DNA of 62,315 nucleotides, from contig NZ_VTQV01000024.1 in the NCBI RefSeq assembly GCF_008764245.1, positions 1 to 62,315 on the forward strand. The letters are read 5' to 3'. The notes beneath the pieces were generated by a model. It was not told the DNA's origin and did not search any database. It was given only the letters and a program-made list of their open reading frames with translations. The position numbers and the translations under genes were made by a program. Shown piece by piece: positions 44,943-54,201 of the stretch (position 1 is the first letter of the stretch; each line of letters starts with the position of its first letter). The stretch comes from Bacillus subtilis (GTDB lineage Bacteria; Bacillota; Bacilli; Bacillales; Bacillaceae_C).

Positions 44943-45992
44943 TTATGCCGCTTGTTCTTTTCTTTGCAAAAGTACAGCGGCGATCACGATAAATCCTTTA
45001 AAGGCTTCCCTGAGAAACGGAGGAACACCAAATAAGTTTAATAAATTATTCATAACAGCAATAATCAGCATTCCATAGACCGTTCCTAGGATAAATCCTC
45101 TTCCACCCAGCATACTTGTGCCGCCTACAACGGCAGCCGCGATGGCATCCATTTCCATTCCTCGTCCAGCATTTGAAAAATCCATAGAGCCAATCCGGGA
45201 GACTTGAATGATGGCTGCAATCGAAACAAGGACCCCCATCAAGGCGTACACATTTAGTTTGACTTTGTTCACATTAATACCAGAAAGTTTGGCGGCTCTT
45301 TCGTTTGATCCTACTGCAATAATTTGCCGGCCAAAGACTGTCTTCTTCGATACATAGTATAAAATATAGGCGATGATCGCCCAATACACAATTGGCATAA
45401 TCATATAGCTGCCGATTTTAAAACTGGCTAGTTGGGTAAATTCAATCGGAACCTTGGGATTATAGCCTTGCATGAAGTGTTGTGTGACACTTCTAAAGAT
45501 CATCATCGCTCCTAAGGTCGCAATAAAAGGCGGAATACTCCCCTTTGTTATGCTTGTTCCGATTAATAGTCCGAGTAAATAGCCCATAAGGATGACGAGC
45601 ACGATTGTTATGAGTATTGCGGGAAAACCTGTTACTCCAAGACTTCCTAAAATTCCCTTTGTGCTCGTATCCAATAGAACCATCGCAAAGGCTCCTGTCG
45701 CAACCAAAGTAGAACCAACTGCTAAGTCAATACCACCTGTCATAATGACAAAAGTCATTCCTAGTGCAATGATTCCAACTCCTGCGTTATTTCTTAAAAT
45801 ATTAATCCAGTTATTTAGCCAGGATTGAAACCAACTACCAAATGAATCATAATTAAAGCCTAATACCAATGTTTGGATAATGATCATCACAATGAGAGCA
45901 ATGGCTGTACTAAATACAGGTTCATGATGCCATTTATATTTAAACCACGTAAAAAAGTTTCGATTATTTTTTACACTGAGATTATCAGTCAT
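44943..45992 (-). CDS. Sugar ABC transporter permease (RbsC-like, CUT2)
   Basis: A 349-residue permease with about eight to ten membrane segments. Family signatures are GMTFVIMTGGIDLAVGS and AAAVVGGTSMLGGRG. ATG 45992 follows AGGGAGGG by 7 bases; the frame extension to 46019 overlaps the ATPase end. It is the last gene of the binding protein / ATPase / permease operon. The ligand cannot be read. Confidence 0.9.
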   Translation of the reverse strand: MTDNLSVKNNRNFFTWFKYKWHHEPVFSTAIALIVMIIIQTLVLGFNYDSFGSWFQSWLNNWINILRNNAGVGIIALGMTFVIMTGGIDLAVGSTLVATGAFAMVLLDTSTKGILGSLGVTGFPAILITIVLVILMGYLLGLLIGTSITKGSIPPFIATLGAMMIFRSVTQHFMQGYNPKVPIEFTQLASFKIGSYMIMPIVYWAIIAYILYYVSKKTVFGRQIIAVGSNERAAKLSGINVNKVKLNVYALMGVLVSIAAIIQVSRIGSMDFSNAGRGMEMDAIAAAVVGGTSMLGGRGFILGTVYGMLIIAVMNNLLNLFGVPPFLREAFKGFIVIAAVLLQRKEQAA

Positions 45993-46015
45993 TGACTTTC
46001 CCTCCCTTGCCTCAA

Positions 46016-47497
46016 TCAATTACCGCCTGTAGCGAGATTCATAATCGTATGCTCATTCATTTCTTCCCCCGTTACTTCGCCTTGAATCACCCCATGATAC
46101 ATCACAAGGGCTCGATCACAGACACGAATGATTTCTGCGGCTTCACTTGAAAGAACGATAACCGCTATATTGTTGTCTGCAAGATCCAGGATAATATCAT
46201 AAATATCTTCTTTGGCTCCTACATCAACACCTTGTGTTGGATTATCCAAAATAAGCAACTGTGGGTCGGCTGCTAACCATTTTGCAAGGACAACTTTTTG
46301 TTGATTTCCTCCAGAAAGACTGGTGATATTGTCTGTTTGCTTGCCCATTTTTAAGCGTAATCGTTGTCTTTGCTTTTCAAATTCGAGCTGATGTTTCTTC
46401 GTTTCGATTTTCCCTCGTTTGGCAAATTTAGGCCAAGTGGCAATCGAAGCATTTTCAAAAATATCCATATCTTTAATGATCGCATTTTCCTTCCGGTTTC
46501 TTGGAAGGTACGCAATGCCTTCTTCGATCGCTTGTGTTGGACTATGAATGACGACTTCTTTTCCATTTAGGAAAATCTTACCTTGTGTTGGCTGATTTGC
46601 TCCAAAAATAGCCTGAAAAAGCTCACTTCGCCCATCACCAAGTAACCCTGTGAACCCAACAATTTCCCCAGCCTTAATAGAAAAATGAATATCTCTAAAA
46701 GCAGCTGGATCAGTGAGTCCTTCCACTCGCAAAATTTCTTTGCCTATTTTTTTCTCTCTTAATAAGGGCTCTGTTCTTACATCAAATCCAACCATAAATC
46801 TAGCCAAATCCTTCGTTGTAACGTCGCTGACATTTCCTTCCGCGACAAGGTTACCATCACGAAGGACGAGATAGCGGCTACAGAATTGCATCACTTCATT
46901 TAACTTATGCGAGATGAAAATAATGCCGACGTGATGCTCTGTTAATGTTTTCATCATCGTAAACACACGCTCTATTTCTTGATCAGTCAGAGAGGTGGTC
47001 GGCTCATCCATAATAATGATGGAGGCATTTGTCATCATTGCCCGACAAATTTCTACAATTTGTTTATAGGAAGAATCTAGGTCACGAACCATTTTTCCGG
47101 GATCTAAATCAATATTCATCTTTTTAAACATTTCGTTTGTTTCACGATACATACGCTTTAAATCTAAACTACCTGTTTTGGTTTTTAATTCTCTGCCGAT
47201 AAACATATTTTCATAGATCGGTAAGTCATTGATTAAATTTAATTCCTGATGGATAAAAGCAATGCCCGCTTCCTGTGATTGGGCCGGTGTAGCAAATTTT
47301 ACAGGATTTCCATCGATGAAAATGGAACCTGCATCCATTTGATGGACGCCGCCGAGAATATTCATAAGGGTCGATTTCCCTGCGCCATTTTCACCGAGTA
47401 AAGCGCAAATCTCTCCACCTTGAACGCTAAACGATACATCCTTGAGCACATCGTTTTTTCCAAATGATTTTCTTATGTTTCTCATCTCGATTTTCAT
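46016..47497 (-). CDS. Sugar ABC transporter ATPase, two ABC domains (RbsA-like)
   Basis: A 493-residue protein. The first ABC domain has Walker A GENGAGKST and a Walker B ending IIIMDEPTTSL. The second has GLLGDGRSE in place of a canonical Walker A, signature LSGGNQQKV and Walker B LLILDNPTQGVD. This asymmetry is normal for RbsA/MglA proteins. ATG 47497 follows GGAAGTG; the upstream 16 codons to 47545 are rejected. It energises the adjacent permease. Confidence 0.92.
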   Translation of the reverse strand: MKIEMRNIRKSFGKNDVLKDVSFSVQGGEICALLGENGAGKSTLMNILGGVHQMDAGSIFIDGNPVKFATPAQSQEAGIAFIHQELNLINDLPIYENMFIGRELKTKTGSLDLKRMYRETNEMFKKMNIDLDPGKMVRDLDSSYKQIVEICRAMMTNASIIIMDEPTTSLTDQEIERVFTMMKTLTEHHVGIIFISHKLNEVMQFCSRYLVLRDGNLVAEGNVSDVTTKDLARFMVGFDVRTEPLLREKKIGKEILRVEGLTDPAAFRDIHFSIKAGEIVGFTGLLGDGRSELFQAIFGANQPTQGKIFLNGKEVVIHSPTQAIEEGIAYLPRNRKENAIIKDMDIFENASIATWPKFAKRGKIETKKHQLEFEKQRQRLRLKMGKQTDNITSLSGGNQQKVVLAKWLAADPQLLILDNPTQGVDVGAKEDIYDIILDLADNNIAVIVLSSEAAEIIRVCDRALVMYHGVIQGEVTGEEMNEHTIMNLATGGN

Positions 47498-47563
47498 ACA
47501 ATCACTTCCATACCTTCGATTAAAAGAGAGACATGGCAAGGCCATAATCCCTCATCACTTCGG

Positions 47564-47649
47564 ACCCACAGGATGTGGGTCAAAACAGCGTTGCGCCAGG
47601 GCGGAGGCCAACAGGATGTTGGTCAAAACGGCGAAGACAATTGCTTGTC
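47564..47649. repeat. Cluster of short hairpins between CUT2 binding-protein and ATPase genes
   Basis: ACCCACAGGATGTGGGT, GCCAACAGGATGTTGGTC and GACAATTGCTTGTC are three consecutive hairpins. The first two share an ACAGGATGT core, and the sequence GGTCAAAACRGCG follows both. It looks like a dispersed palindromic element that has landed in an operon gap. It may also lower or stabilise downstream message. Confidence 0.55.
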
Positions 47650-47680
47650 GCCCCTTAGCAACCGCCTTGCGCTTTTCTTC

Positions 47681-48664
47681 TTAGTACGGAGACTCCTCAT
47701 CAATGAATTCTTCGTAATTATCCCGGTCTACAACAGTTGTAGGGATAATCGTTACCTCGTCAGCATCTTCTCCATTTAATAGTTTAAGAGAGACATCAAC
47801 AGCATCTTTCACCATGGCTGGGCTATAGAGGGCGGATTGAATCCAAATATCTTCGTTTTCCGGCATCATTTTGAAGTATTCTTGCATGCCGCCTCCACCA
47901 GTCACGACTTTAATATCATCTCTTCCAGCTTCACTGATTGCTTGAAGAACGCCAATGGATGTTTCGTCATCCATAGAATAAACAGCATCAATTTTTTTAT
48001 TGCTCGTTAAAATATCCGCAAAATCTTTCAAACCATCTTCGCGTGTAAATTGAGTAGCGTACGTGCTAATTTCCATATCAGGAGCCATTTCCTCCATCGT
48101 ATCCATGAAACCTTGTTTTCTTAATTTCGAAACAGAACCAGAGGATGGTACCTCTAGCACAACAACATTGCCTTCTGTACCAATTTTATCAATGATATAT
48201 TTCGCACCTTCAACACCCATACCTTCATTATCGCCAGATACACGATAAACCCCGTCAGCATCAATTTCGATATCAAAGTTAACCACTTTAATTCCCGCAT
48301 CAAGAGCGGTTTGAATAGGAACTTCCATTCCTTCCCACTGAGGAAAGGCCACAATCGCTTCCGCACCCCAAGTCATTAAGTCATCCAATTGAGAAGTCAT
48401 TTCTTGTGCGTCAGAACTTGTTTGGATTTTATAATCGATCTCATCCGATAATTCCTTCGCACGTGCTTCCGCGTGGTAAGCTACGGCCGCCACCCAACCA
48501 TGTGTGACAGCAGGGGCAAGAATGCCAATTTTATGTTTCTTTGAGCTGGACTTTCCACCTGAATCGTTACTTGAATCAGCATTTTGTGTTTCCGAATTAC
48601 ATGCACTTAGTAGCGGTACCAACATTAATAAAAGTACGGCTAGCACACTTAAACTTTTCTTCAT
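47681..48664 (-). CDS. Sugar ABC transporter binding lipoprotein (RbsB-like, CUT2)
   Basis: A 327-residue lipoprotein with lipobox LLSAC, then a Peripla_BP_4-type fold (KHKIGILAPAVTHGW, WGAEAIVAFPQWEG, KVVNFDIEIDADG). The RBS AAAAGGGGAG precedes ATG. It heads the minus-strand importer operon. The ligand is likely a monosaccharide, but which one is not evident. Confidence 0.9.
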   Translation of the reverse strand: MKKSLSVLAVLLLMLVPLLSACNSETQNADSSNDSGGKSSSKKHKIGILAPAVTHGWVAAVAYHAEARAKELSDEIDYKIQTSSDAQEMTSQLDDLMTWGAEAIVAFPQWEGMEVPIQTALDAGIKVVNFDIEIDADGVYRVSGDNEGMGVEGAKYIIDKIGTEGNVVVLEVPSSGSVSKLRKQGFMDTMEEMAPDMEISTYATQFTREDGLKDFADILTSNKKIDAVYSMDDETSIGVLQAISEAGRDDIKVVTGGGGMQEYFKMMPENEDIWIQSALYSPAMVKDAVDVSLKLLNGEDADEVTIIPTTVVDRDNYEEFIDEESPY

Positions 48665-48739
48665 GAGAATGAACTCCCCTTTTTCATATTTTTTATCGTA
48701 ATAAAATGAAGCCTTTTTGGGATAGGCCTACCTTATTCG

Positions 48740-48761
48740 ATTTCTAAAACATTTCTAAAAA
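48740..48761 (-). promoter_or_regulatory. Tandem 11-base repeat upstream of the CUT2 operon
   Basis: ATTTCTAAAAC is immediately followed by ATTTCTAAAAA (plus strand), about 80 bases before the binding-protein ATG. The 11-base period places both on one helix face, suggesting a regulator site. The rest of 48665-49177 shows no convincing gene: the frame at 48744-48932 has no RBS. Confidence 0.3.
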
Positions 48762-49177
48762 CAAAAGAAAAAGTTTGTTGGCGTTTGCGATAGGAAGGTT
48801 ATAGAGAGCGAGTACCTTCAAATCTAAACGTTTCACTAAAATAGCTAGATGGTGAAAGAATGGACAGCCTCTCCTCGTAAATCCACACCATCTTCTTAGC
48901 CATTTATTCGAATTTTTCTTATGCACCTTCATTATATGACATATATAAAAGAGAGTAAATTAGATTATAAGCTTTTTTGAACTCATTTTTTTCAGCGGAG
49001 AGTTGTCTTTCTAGAAAAAGTTCCTTACTCAAGTTCCACCATTTTAGCAAAATACTAGCAGGGAAATGTCGCCAGTGAGAGAATTAGTTATATAGGGTTC
49101 AAGAGCTAGTATATTTTAGAGGATGTTCAAAACTCGTATGATTAGAAATATAACTACCGAAATGAGGAGATCACGAA

Positions 49178-49831
49178 ATGTTGTTAGAAAAAGATCAAAA
49201 GCTGTTATTCATCGGTGATTCTGTAACAGATTGTGACAGAGCGAAGCCGGAAGGAGAAGGAGTGTTTCAGGCACTTGGAAATGGGTATGTTTCTATTGTA
49301 GATGCATTTTTACAATCAACTTATCCTGAGTTGGGAATAAGGGTTGTGAATAAAGGAACTTCTGGCAATACGGTGAGAGATTTACATGCAAGATGGCAAG
49401 AAGATGTACTAGATCAAAATCCCGATTGGCTATCCATTATGATCGGCATTAATGATGTTTGGCGTCAATTTGATTCACCTTTTATAAAACACCAACATGT
49501 CTACATAGAGGAGTATGAAGAAACGCTTCGAAAAATCGTTCAAGAATCAAAGCCGACTGTCAATCAAATTGTGTTGATGACCCCATTTTATATTGAACCG
49601 AATGAAGAGGATTTAATGCGAGAGAAAATGGATCAGTATGGTAAGGTAGTCGAAAAAATTGCAAACGAAGAAGATTGTTTATTGATTAATACTCAAGCTG
49701 CTTTTAATAAAGTACTAAAAAATTTATATCCCGCAGCCATTGCGTGGGACCGTGTCCATCCAAATGCAACCGGTCATACAGTATTAGCCAAGGCCTTTTT
49801 GAACAGGATCGGGTTTAACTGGGCGAAATAA
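49178..49831 (+). CDS. axe2: SGNH/GDSL acetylesterase, Axe2-like (xylan/xylooligosaccharide)
   Basis: A 217-residue SGNH hydrolase. The catalytic Ser is S15 in FIGDSVTDC, the oxyanion GxND is GINDVW and the Asp/His pair lies in WDRVHPN near the end. Length, the RPEGEG-like AKPEGEGVF start and SIMIGINDVWRQF strongly recall Geobacillus stearothermophilus Axe2, an intracellular acetylxylan esterase. No signal peptide is present, so it would deacetylate imported oligosaccharides. ATG follows GAGGAG. It stands alone, away from other sugar genes. Confidence 0.88.
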   Translation: MLLEKDQKLLFIGDSVTDCDRAKPEGEGVFQALGNGYVSIVDAFLQSTYPELGIRVVNKGTSGNTVRDLHARWQEDVLDQNPDWLSIMIGINDVWRQFDSPFIKHQHVYIEEYEETLRKIVQESKPTVNQIVLMTPFYIEPNEEDLMREKMDQYGKVVEKIANEEDCLLINTQAAFNKVLKNLYPAAIAWDRVHPNATGHTVLAKAFLNRIGFNWAK

Positions 49832-49900
49832 AATGTAATTTAAAACCTGCTTTTCAATGGGAAGGTATCATCACGTGGAACATATTAGTTAAACAAAAAA

Positions 49901-49956
49901 CTCCTTATGAGAGAGTCTAGCCACCAAAGGATGCCTATTCCCTTACTCATAGGGAG
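49901..49956. other. Intergenic hairpin region before the Gfo/Idh/MocA gene
   Basis: CTCCTTATGAG (49901-49911) pairs with CTCATAGGGAG (49946-49956) with one G:U, leaving a long loop. AGGATGCCTA occurs in that loop and again near 50058. The whole gap 49832-50185 has no gene that I can support. Confidence 0.3.
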
Positions 49957-50185
49957 CAATAAAGTAACAAACTTCTTAATCTGCCGAACATTCATGATAC
50001 AGGCAGAAGATGCGGGCAATCTTTAATCTCTGGGCGAATGGAAGTTGGCAGATAAGAGGATGCCTAACCGTTAGGGCAAGAGTGTATATAATTGTATATT
50101 CTAGGTAACTTTGTAATAGAAAGTCAGTCTCATAATAAGCTATAATGTAATCTATACATATTAATTTTTTGAAAGGGGAATGGAC

Positions 50186-51166
50186 ATGACAGAGCAAAAA
50201 ATAAAGTGGGGAATTATGGGAGCGGGGAATATTTCGCGGAAGTTTGCTTCAGATTTAGTGCAATCGGAAAATGCAGAGTTGGTTGCTGTCGCTTCCAAAA
50301 CAGAGGGAAAGGCGACCGCCTTTGCAAGCGAATTCAGTATTGAGCGTACATATGCTGATTATGCTGCATTTGTACAAGATCAAGATATTGAGATTGTGTA
50401 TATAGGGACCTTACATACACAGCATAAAGACTGTGCGCTTCAGTGCCTACGGGCAGGGAAAGCCGTATTATGCGAGAAACCGTTTACGATGGATGCAGAA
50501 GAGGCAGAGGAACTAATTCAGGTAGCAAGGGAAAATAATACATTCTTAATGGAAGCGATGTGGACACGTTACTTACCAGCTATTGTACAGGCGAAGAAGT
50601 GGTTGGAGGAAGGAAAAATTGGCGAGGTCCGAATGCTAACCGCTAATTTCGGCTTTGATGTGGGCTGGAGTCCCAACAGTCGTTTGTTGGATAAAAAGCT
50701 AGGTGGAGGAGCGATGCTCGATGCTGGTATTTATCCCATCTCTTTCGCGTCGTTCGTCTTTGGTCAGCAGCCTACCGAAATTAAAAGCAGTGCCCATATT
50801 GGAGAAACAGGTGTAGATGAACATTTTTCTGCCCTATTCGAGTATCCAGATGGAAAAACAGCGATGCTAAACTCAGGAGTGCGACTCAACTTAGCCAATG
50901 ATGCATTTATTTACGGAACAGAGGGATATATTCGACTACCTAATTTCCTCTTCGGAGATGGAGCCTTTTTACATCAATCCGGTTCTGAAGTCGTAGAATT
51001 TCAAGATGATCGAAAACTACAAGGCTATATTTTTGAAGCCGAAGAAGCAATGCGTTGTCTACGGGCAGGCAAACTTGAAAGCTCGATCATGCCTTTGGAA
51101 GAAACCTATGATATTATGAAAACAATGGACGCTCTCCGTAAGCAATGGGGCTTAGAATATTCATAA
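50186..51166 (+). CDS. Gfo/Idh/MocA-family NAD(P)-dependent oxidoreductase
   Basis: A 326-residue protein. The N-terminal Rossmann domain has WGIMGAGNISRKF, and the catalytic Lys is in VLCEKPFTMD. The C-terminal alpha/beta domain has GGGAMLDAGIYPISFASF, typical of dihydrodiol or sugar dehydrogenase branches of the family. ATG 50186 is 7 bases after AAAGGGG; the earlier ATG at 50180 is too close to it. Its substrate is probably a sugar or inositol-like compound. Confidence 0.88.
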   Translation: MTEQKIKWGIMGAGNISRKFASDLVQSENAELVAVASKTEGKATAFASEFSIERTYADYAAFVQDQDIEIVYIGTLHTQHKDCALQCLRAGKAVLCEKPFTMDAEEAEELIQVARENNTFLMEAMWTRYLPAIVQAKKWLEEGKIGEVRMLTANFGFDVGWSPNSRLLDKKLGGGAMLDAGIYPISFASFVFGQQPTEIKSSAHIGETGVDEHFSALFEYPDGKTAMLNSGVRLNLANDAFIYGTEGYIRLPNFLFGDGAFLHQSGSEVVEFQDDRKLQGYIFEAEEAMRCLRAGKLESSIMPLEETYDIMKTMDALRKQWGLEYS

Positions 51167-51198
51167 TTAGAGATCTTGTTTAAGGAGGCAATGACATA

Positions 51199-53925
51199 GT
51201 GAAGGTAAGTGTTCTTGGAGGCGGCAATGAAGTTGGCGCCTCTTGTTTGCATGTTGAAATAGCTGGTACGAATTTGTTAATTGATGCGGGGATGAGAATG
51301 CATGGGGATCAGCCTCTTCCAGCTTTAGGGATGTTGGAGGACTTAGGAAATCCAGAGGCCATCCTCGTGACCCATGCACATGCCGATCATATCGGGGCGC
51401 TTCCGATTATTCATGCTCTTTACCCGGAAGTGCCGCTCTATGCCACACCGCCTACAGCGGATTTGATGAGAATTATGATGAAAGATTCTTATAAAATTTT
51501 GGAACAAAGATGTAGAGAAACGAATACTTTGCCGCCGTACACAGATGAGCAAGTGAATCAGCTTCTCCAGTCGATCCTGTTGCTTCCAGCTAGTGGGGTG
51601 TTGCGAATTGGCAATGTGAAAATTACCAGTTTGCGGGCTGGTCATATTTTGGGTGCGGTCATGTTTTTGATTGAAGGGGGAGGAGAGACGCTTTTTGTCA
51701 CCGGGGATTTAAGTTTTAAAGCAGGTCGAACCATCCCTGGTGCCCAAGTGCCGCATGGTATCCAACCGGATGTGATGATTTTGGAATCGACTTACGGGAA
51801 TAGAGCGCATACGGATCGGAACACGGAAGAGAATCGTCTTGCCAAACATGTAGCAGAGGTGATTGCAAATGATGGTTTCGCCCTTATTCCAGCCTTTGCA
51901 TTGGGACGAGCCCAAGAAGTTTTATTAGTTTTACAAGATTATATGGATAAAGGGCTCATCCCTGAATTTCCGATTTATGTGGATGGTTTAGTAACACCGG
52001 TAAGCCAAATTTACAAAAGCTATCCGCATTTTCTAAAAGGGCCTGTGGCTTATCGAGTTCGAAATCATGGGGATGCCTTTTTAACGGAAGGTCGTTGTAA
52101 GGCTGTCCATCCTAAGGAACGGGAACAAATTTTAAAGGGAAAGCCAGGATGCATCGTGGCTTCTTCAGGGATGTTAATTGGAGGGGCTAGTTCTTGGTAT
52201 GCAGAAAGGCTTGTGACGGATGAGAAAAACGCTATTTTTATTACAGGTTATCAAGATGAGGAGAGTCCAGGAAGGAAGTTACTAAATATTGCGGATGGTT
52301 TGGAAGACCATATTGAGTTGAATGGGCAAAGTTATCCGGTCAAATGTCGCATTGGCAAGTATGGGCTTTCTGCACATGCAGATGCCAATGAAATCAATCG
52401 ATTTGTGCAAACTTTAAGTCCCACTTATACTTTGCTTGTGCATGGGGATGATGAGGCGAGAACACAGTTATCAACGATCATAGACCCGAAATTCCATCCT
52501 TTGCTTGTTGAGAATGGGGAAACATATCCATTTGAAAAGCGCAAGTCTGGAAAAGGCGTTGTTGGGAAACGTTATCGAAATACGGAGAATGAAAGTTTAA
52601 GAGAGAAAATTGGCAGCCTGTTGCTCTATCAAAAGGAGTCAGGAAAAGCACTTAAATTAGCAATCTGCATGAATGTACAACTAAAAACCAAAACATTTAT
52701 TTGTCAAACGCCTAAAGGAAAGCAAATTCGGTTAAGTCCAGGGCAAATAAAAGAAACAATTGGGTATTGGAATCAATCGATAGACGAACTTAGAGAGGTT
52801 ACGGATCAAGTATTTAGCTTTAGTCGTCCTTATTTAGAAGGGATACCGTGGGAGCGATTGCCTAATGAAAACCTTTCTTTAACAGAAATAGTTCATGCCT
52901 TACAGATAGATTCGATTGACTCTCGTTTAGCCATTAGCTTAGCTCTACAAAGCCTTCCAGCAGAAAATATCGATTCGAATCAATTCGATGTCACAATTTA
53001 TAAAATAGACCCGGCCATTAAAAAAAGATTAAGCGCGCTGGACCTCCCGATTCAAGGGCTGAAAATGAATCCTGCACAGGGAATGGAAGTTGTGAGAAAC
53101 CAATTGGAAAACCATCCACATTTTATACGCTGTGGCGTGGATCATTTAGGTACGGAAAACGAAGCCATCACCATCTATTTTGATTTCCCTGATGCCGTGT
53201 TAGAAGCGGAGCGGGAAGAAATAGCAACAAGAGTGAAAAGCGAAACAGGGTGGTCTGTAGAGTTTTCGCCATCAGTTCGCCAAGACCTTTTACAAACAGA
53301 GTTAACAAAATTATTGGGTAATGCTATTCCTACTCCATCCATTCATCTACAGGATCGGAAAGTGGTGGTGGCGATGGAGGGGAGCGAGAATCAAGAGGCC
53401 CTTGCCGATTCCTTCAAACAGAAAACGGGCTTTGATCTGCAATTCAAGGATGGAAAGGGGAAAAGCCCATCCACAGGCGGAGAAAATAGTCTGTATCAGG
53501 CAACTGCTTCTTCTGAGCGCCTAGAAAACAACCAAGCGATTGAAGAGGCGAAGAAATGGGCAAAGGATCGGAATCTAACCATTTATAAAACAAGCATGAA
53601 ACAAAAAGGAAGTACAACATTTATGGAGGTTCACTTTATCTCTCCAGAAATAGCGAGACGCCATGAAGCGGATTTAGAGGAGCTGTCCTATCGAATTGGC
53701 ATGCCTGTTACCTATACGAAAAGTCCCAAGCAAAATGAAATCATTGGGCTGGCATTACAACTGATTCCATCTCATTGGCAATTAAAAAGGAATCCATCCA
53801 TTCATATGGATCGGGCGACAGTGACGGTGCGATTAGCCGAAATGCCAGAGGATAAGGAGAGCGAGCAGGTGAGCGAAAAACTAGAGCAATCTACAGGGTA
53901 TATATTAGAAGTTCTCGTAAAATGA
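51199..53925 (+). CDS. Beta-CASP metallo-beta-lactamase fold nuclease-like protein with duplicated C-terminal module
   Basis: A 908-residue protein. Residues about 1-440 are a full metallo-beta-lactamase/beta-CASP unit (THAHADHIG metal site, FVTGDLSF, LESTYGNR, GLSAHAD), as in CPSF-73-type RNA-processing exonucleases. The rest (about 450-908) is uncommon: it includes two copies of a module of about 95 residues (about 656-750 and 806-905), each with a PSIH strand followed by a TG-containing end (KQKTGFDLQF, LEQSTGYILEV). The start is GTG after AAGGAGG. It is likely an RNA nuclease; the tail may bind nucleic acid, which is inferred. Confidence 0.82.
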   Translation: MKVSVLGGGNEVGASCLHVEIAGTNLLIDAGMRMHGDQPLPALGMLEDLGNPEAILVTHAHADHIGALPIIHALYPEVPLYATPPTADLMRIMMKDSYKILEQRCRETNTLPPYTDEQVNQLLQSILLLPASGVLRIGNVKITSLRAGHILGAVMFLIEGGGETLFVTGDLSFKAGRTIPGAQVPHGIQPDVMILESTYGNRAHTDRNTEENRLAKHVAEVIANDGFALIPAFALGRAQEVLLVLQDYMDKGLIPEFPIYVDGLVTPVSQIYKSYPHFLKGPVAYRVRNHGDAFLTEGRCKAVHPKEREQILKGKPGCIVASSGMLIGGASSWYAERLVTDEKNAIFITGYQDEESPGRKLLNIADGLEDHIELNGQSYPVKCRIGKYGLSAHADANEINRFVQTLSPTYTLLVHGDDEARTQLSTIIDPKFHPLLVENGETYPFEKRKSGKGVVGKRYRNTENESLREKIGSLLLYQKESGKALKLAICMNVQLKTKTFICQTPKGKQIRLSPGQIKETIGYWNQSIDELREVTDQVFSFSRPYLEGIPWERLPNENLSLTEIVHALQIDSIDSRLAISLALQSLPAENIDSNQFDVTIYKIDPAIKKRLSALDLPIQGLKMNPAQGMEVVRNQLENHPHFIRCGVDHLGTENEAITIYFDFPDAVLEAEREEIATRVKSETGWSVEFSPSVRQDLLQTELTKLLGNAIPTPSIHLQDRKVVVAMEGSENQEALADSFKQKTGFDLQFKDGKGKSPSTGGENSLYQATASSERLENNQAIEEAKKWAKDRNLTIYKTSMKQKGSTTFMEVHFISPEIARRHEADLEELSYRIGMPVTYTKSPKQNEIIGLALQLIPSHWQLKRNPSIHMDRATVTVRLAEMPEDKESEQVSEKLEQSTGYILEVLVK

Positions 53926-54110
53926 TTCTTTATTCCACGGCTTTAAGGTGGGAGACATTGTTCAAATTGTAAGAGAATGATAGAAGATAGTGAAGAAATA
54001 TTAGCGAGAATGGTCCCCTAAGCATAATACAATGGTTGAAATCAGAGCTTATTACAAAAGGAATGCATCATAATTTGTAAAGACTGGGCAACTTAGACTA
54101 GGAATGTGAA

Positions 54111-54152
54111 AAATAGACCTACTCTCCAATAACAGGAAAGCTAGGTCTATTT
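54111..54152. terminator. Bidirectional terminator
   Basis: AAATAGACCTA and TAGGTCTATTT form a perfect 11-base stem between the convergent nuclease-like and MFS genes. Confidence 0.75.
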
Positions 54153-54201
54153 CTGTCTACGCTGCATTCAAGCAAACATCATTCTATAGGGCAATCAAAT
54201 A

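Noticed and set aside
48815-48840. cre site near AAACGTTTCAC upstream of the CUT2 operon
   Set aside because: The spacing around the central CG is one base short of the consensus on either strand.
48744-48932. Minus-strand frame of 62 codons upstream of the CUT2 operon
   Set aside because: No RBS and no conserved features; it lies in the control region of the binding-protein gene.
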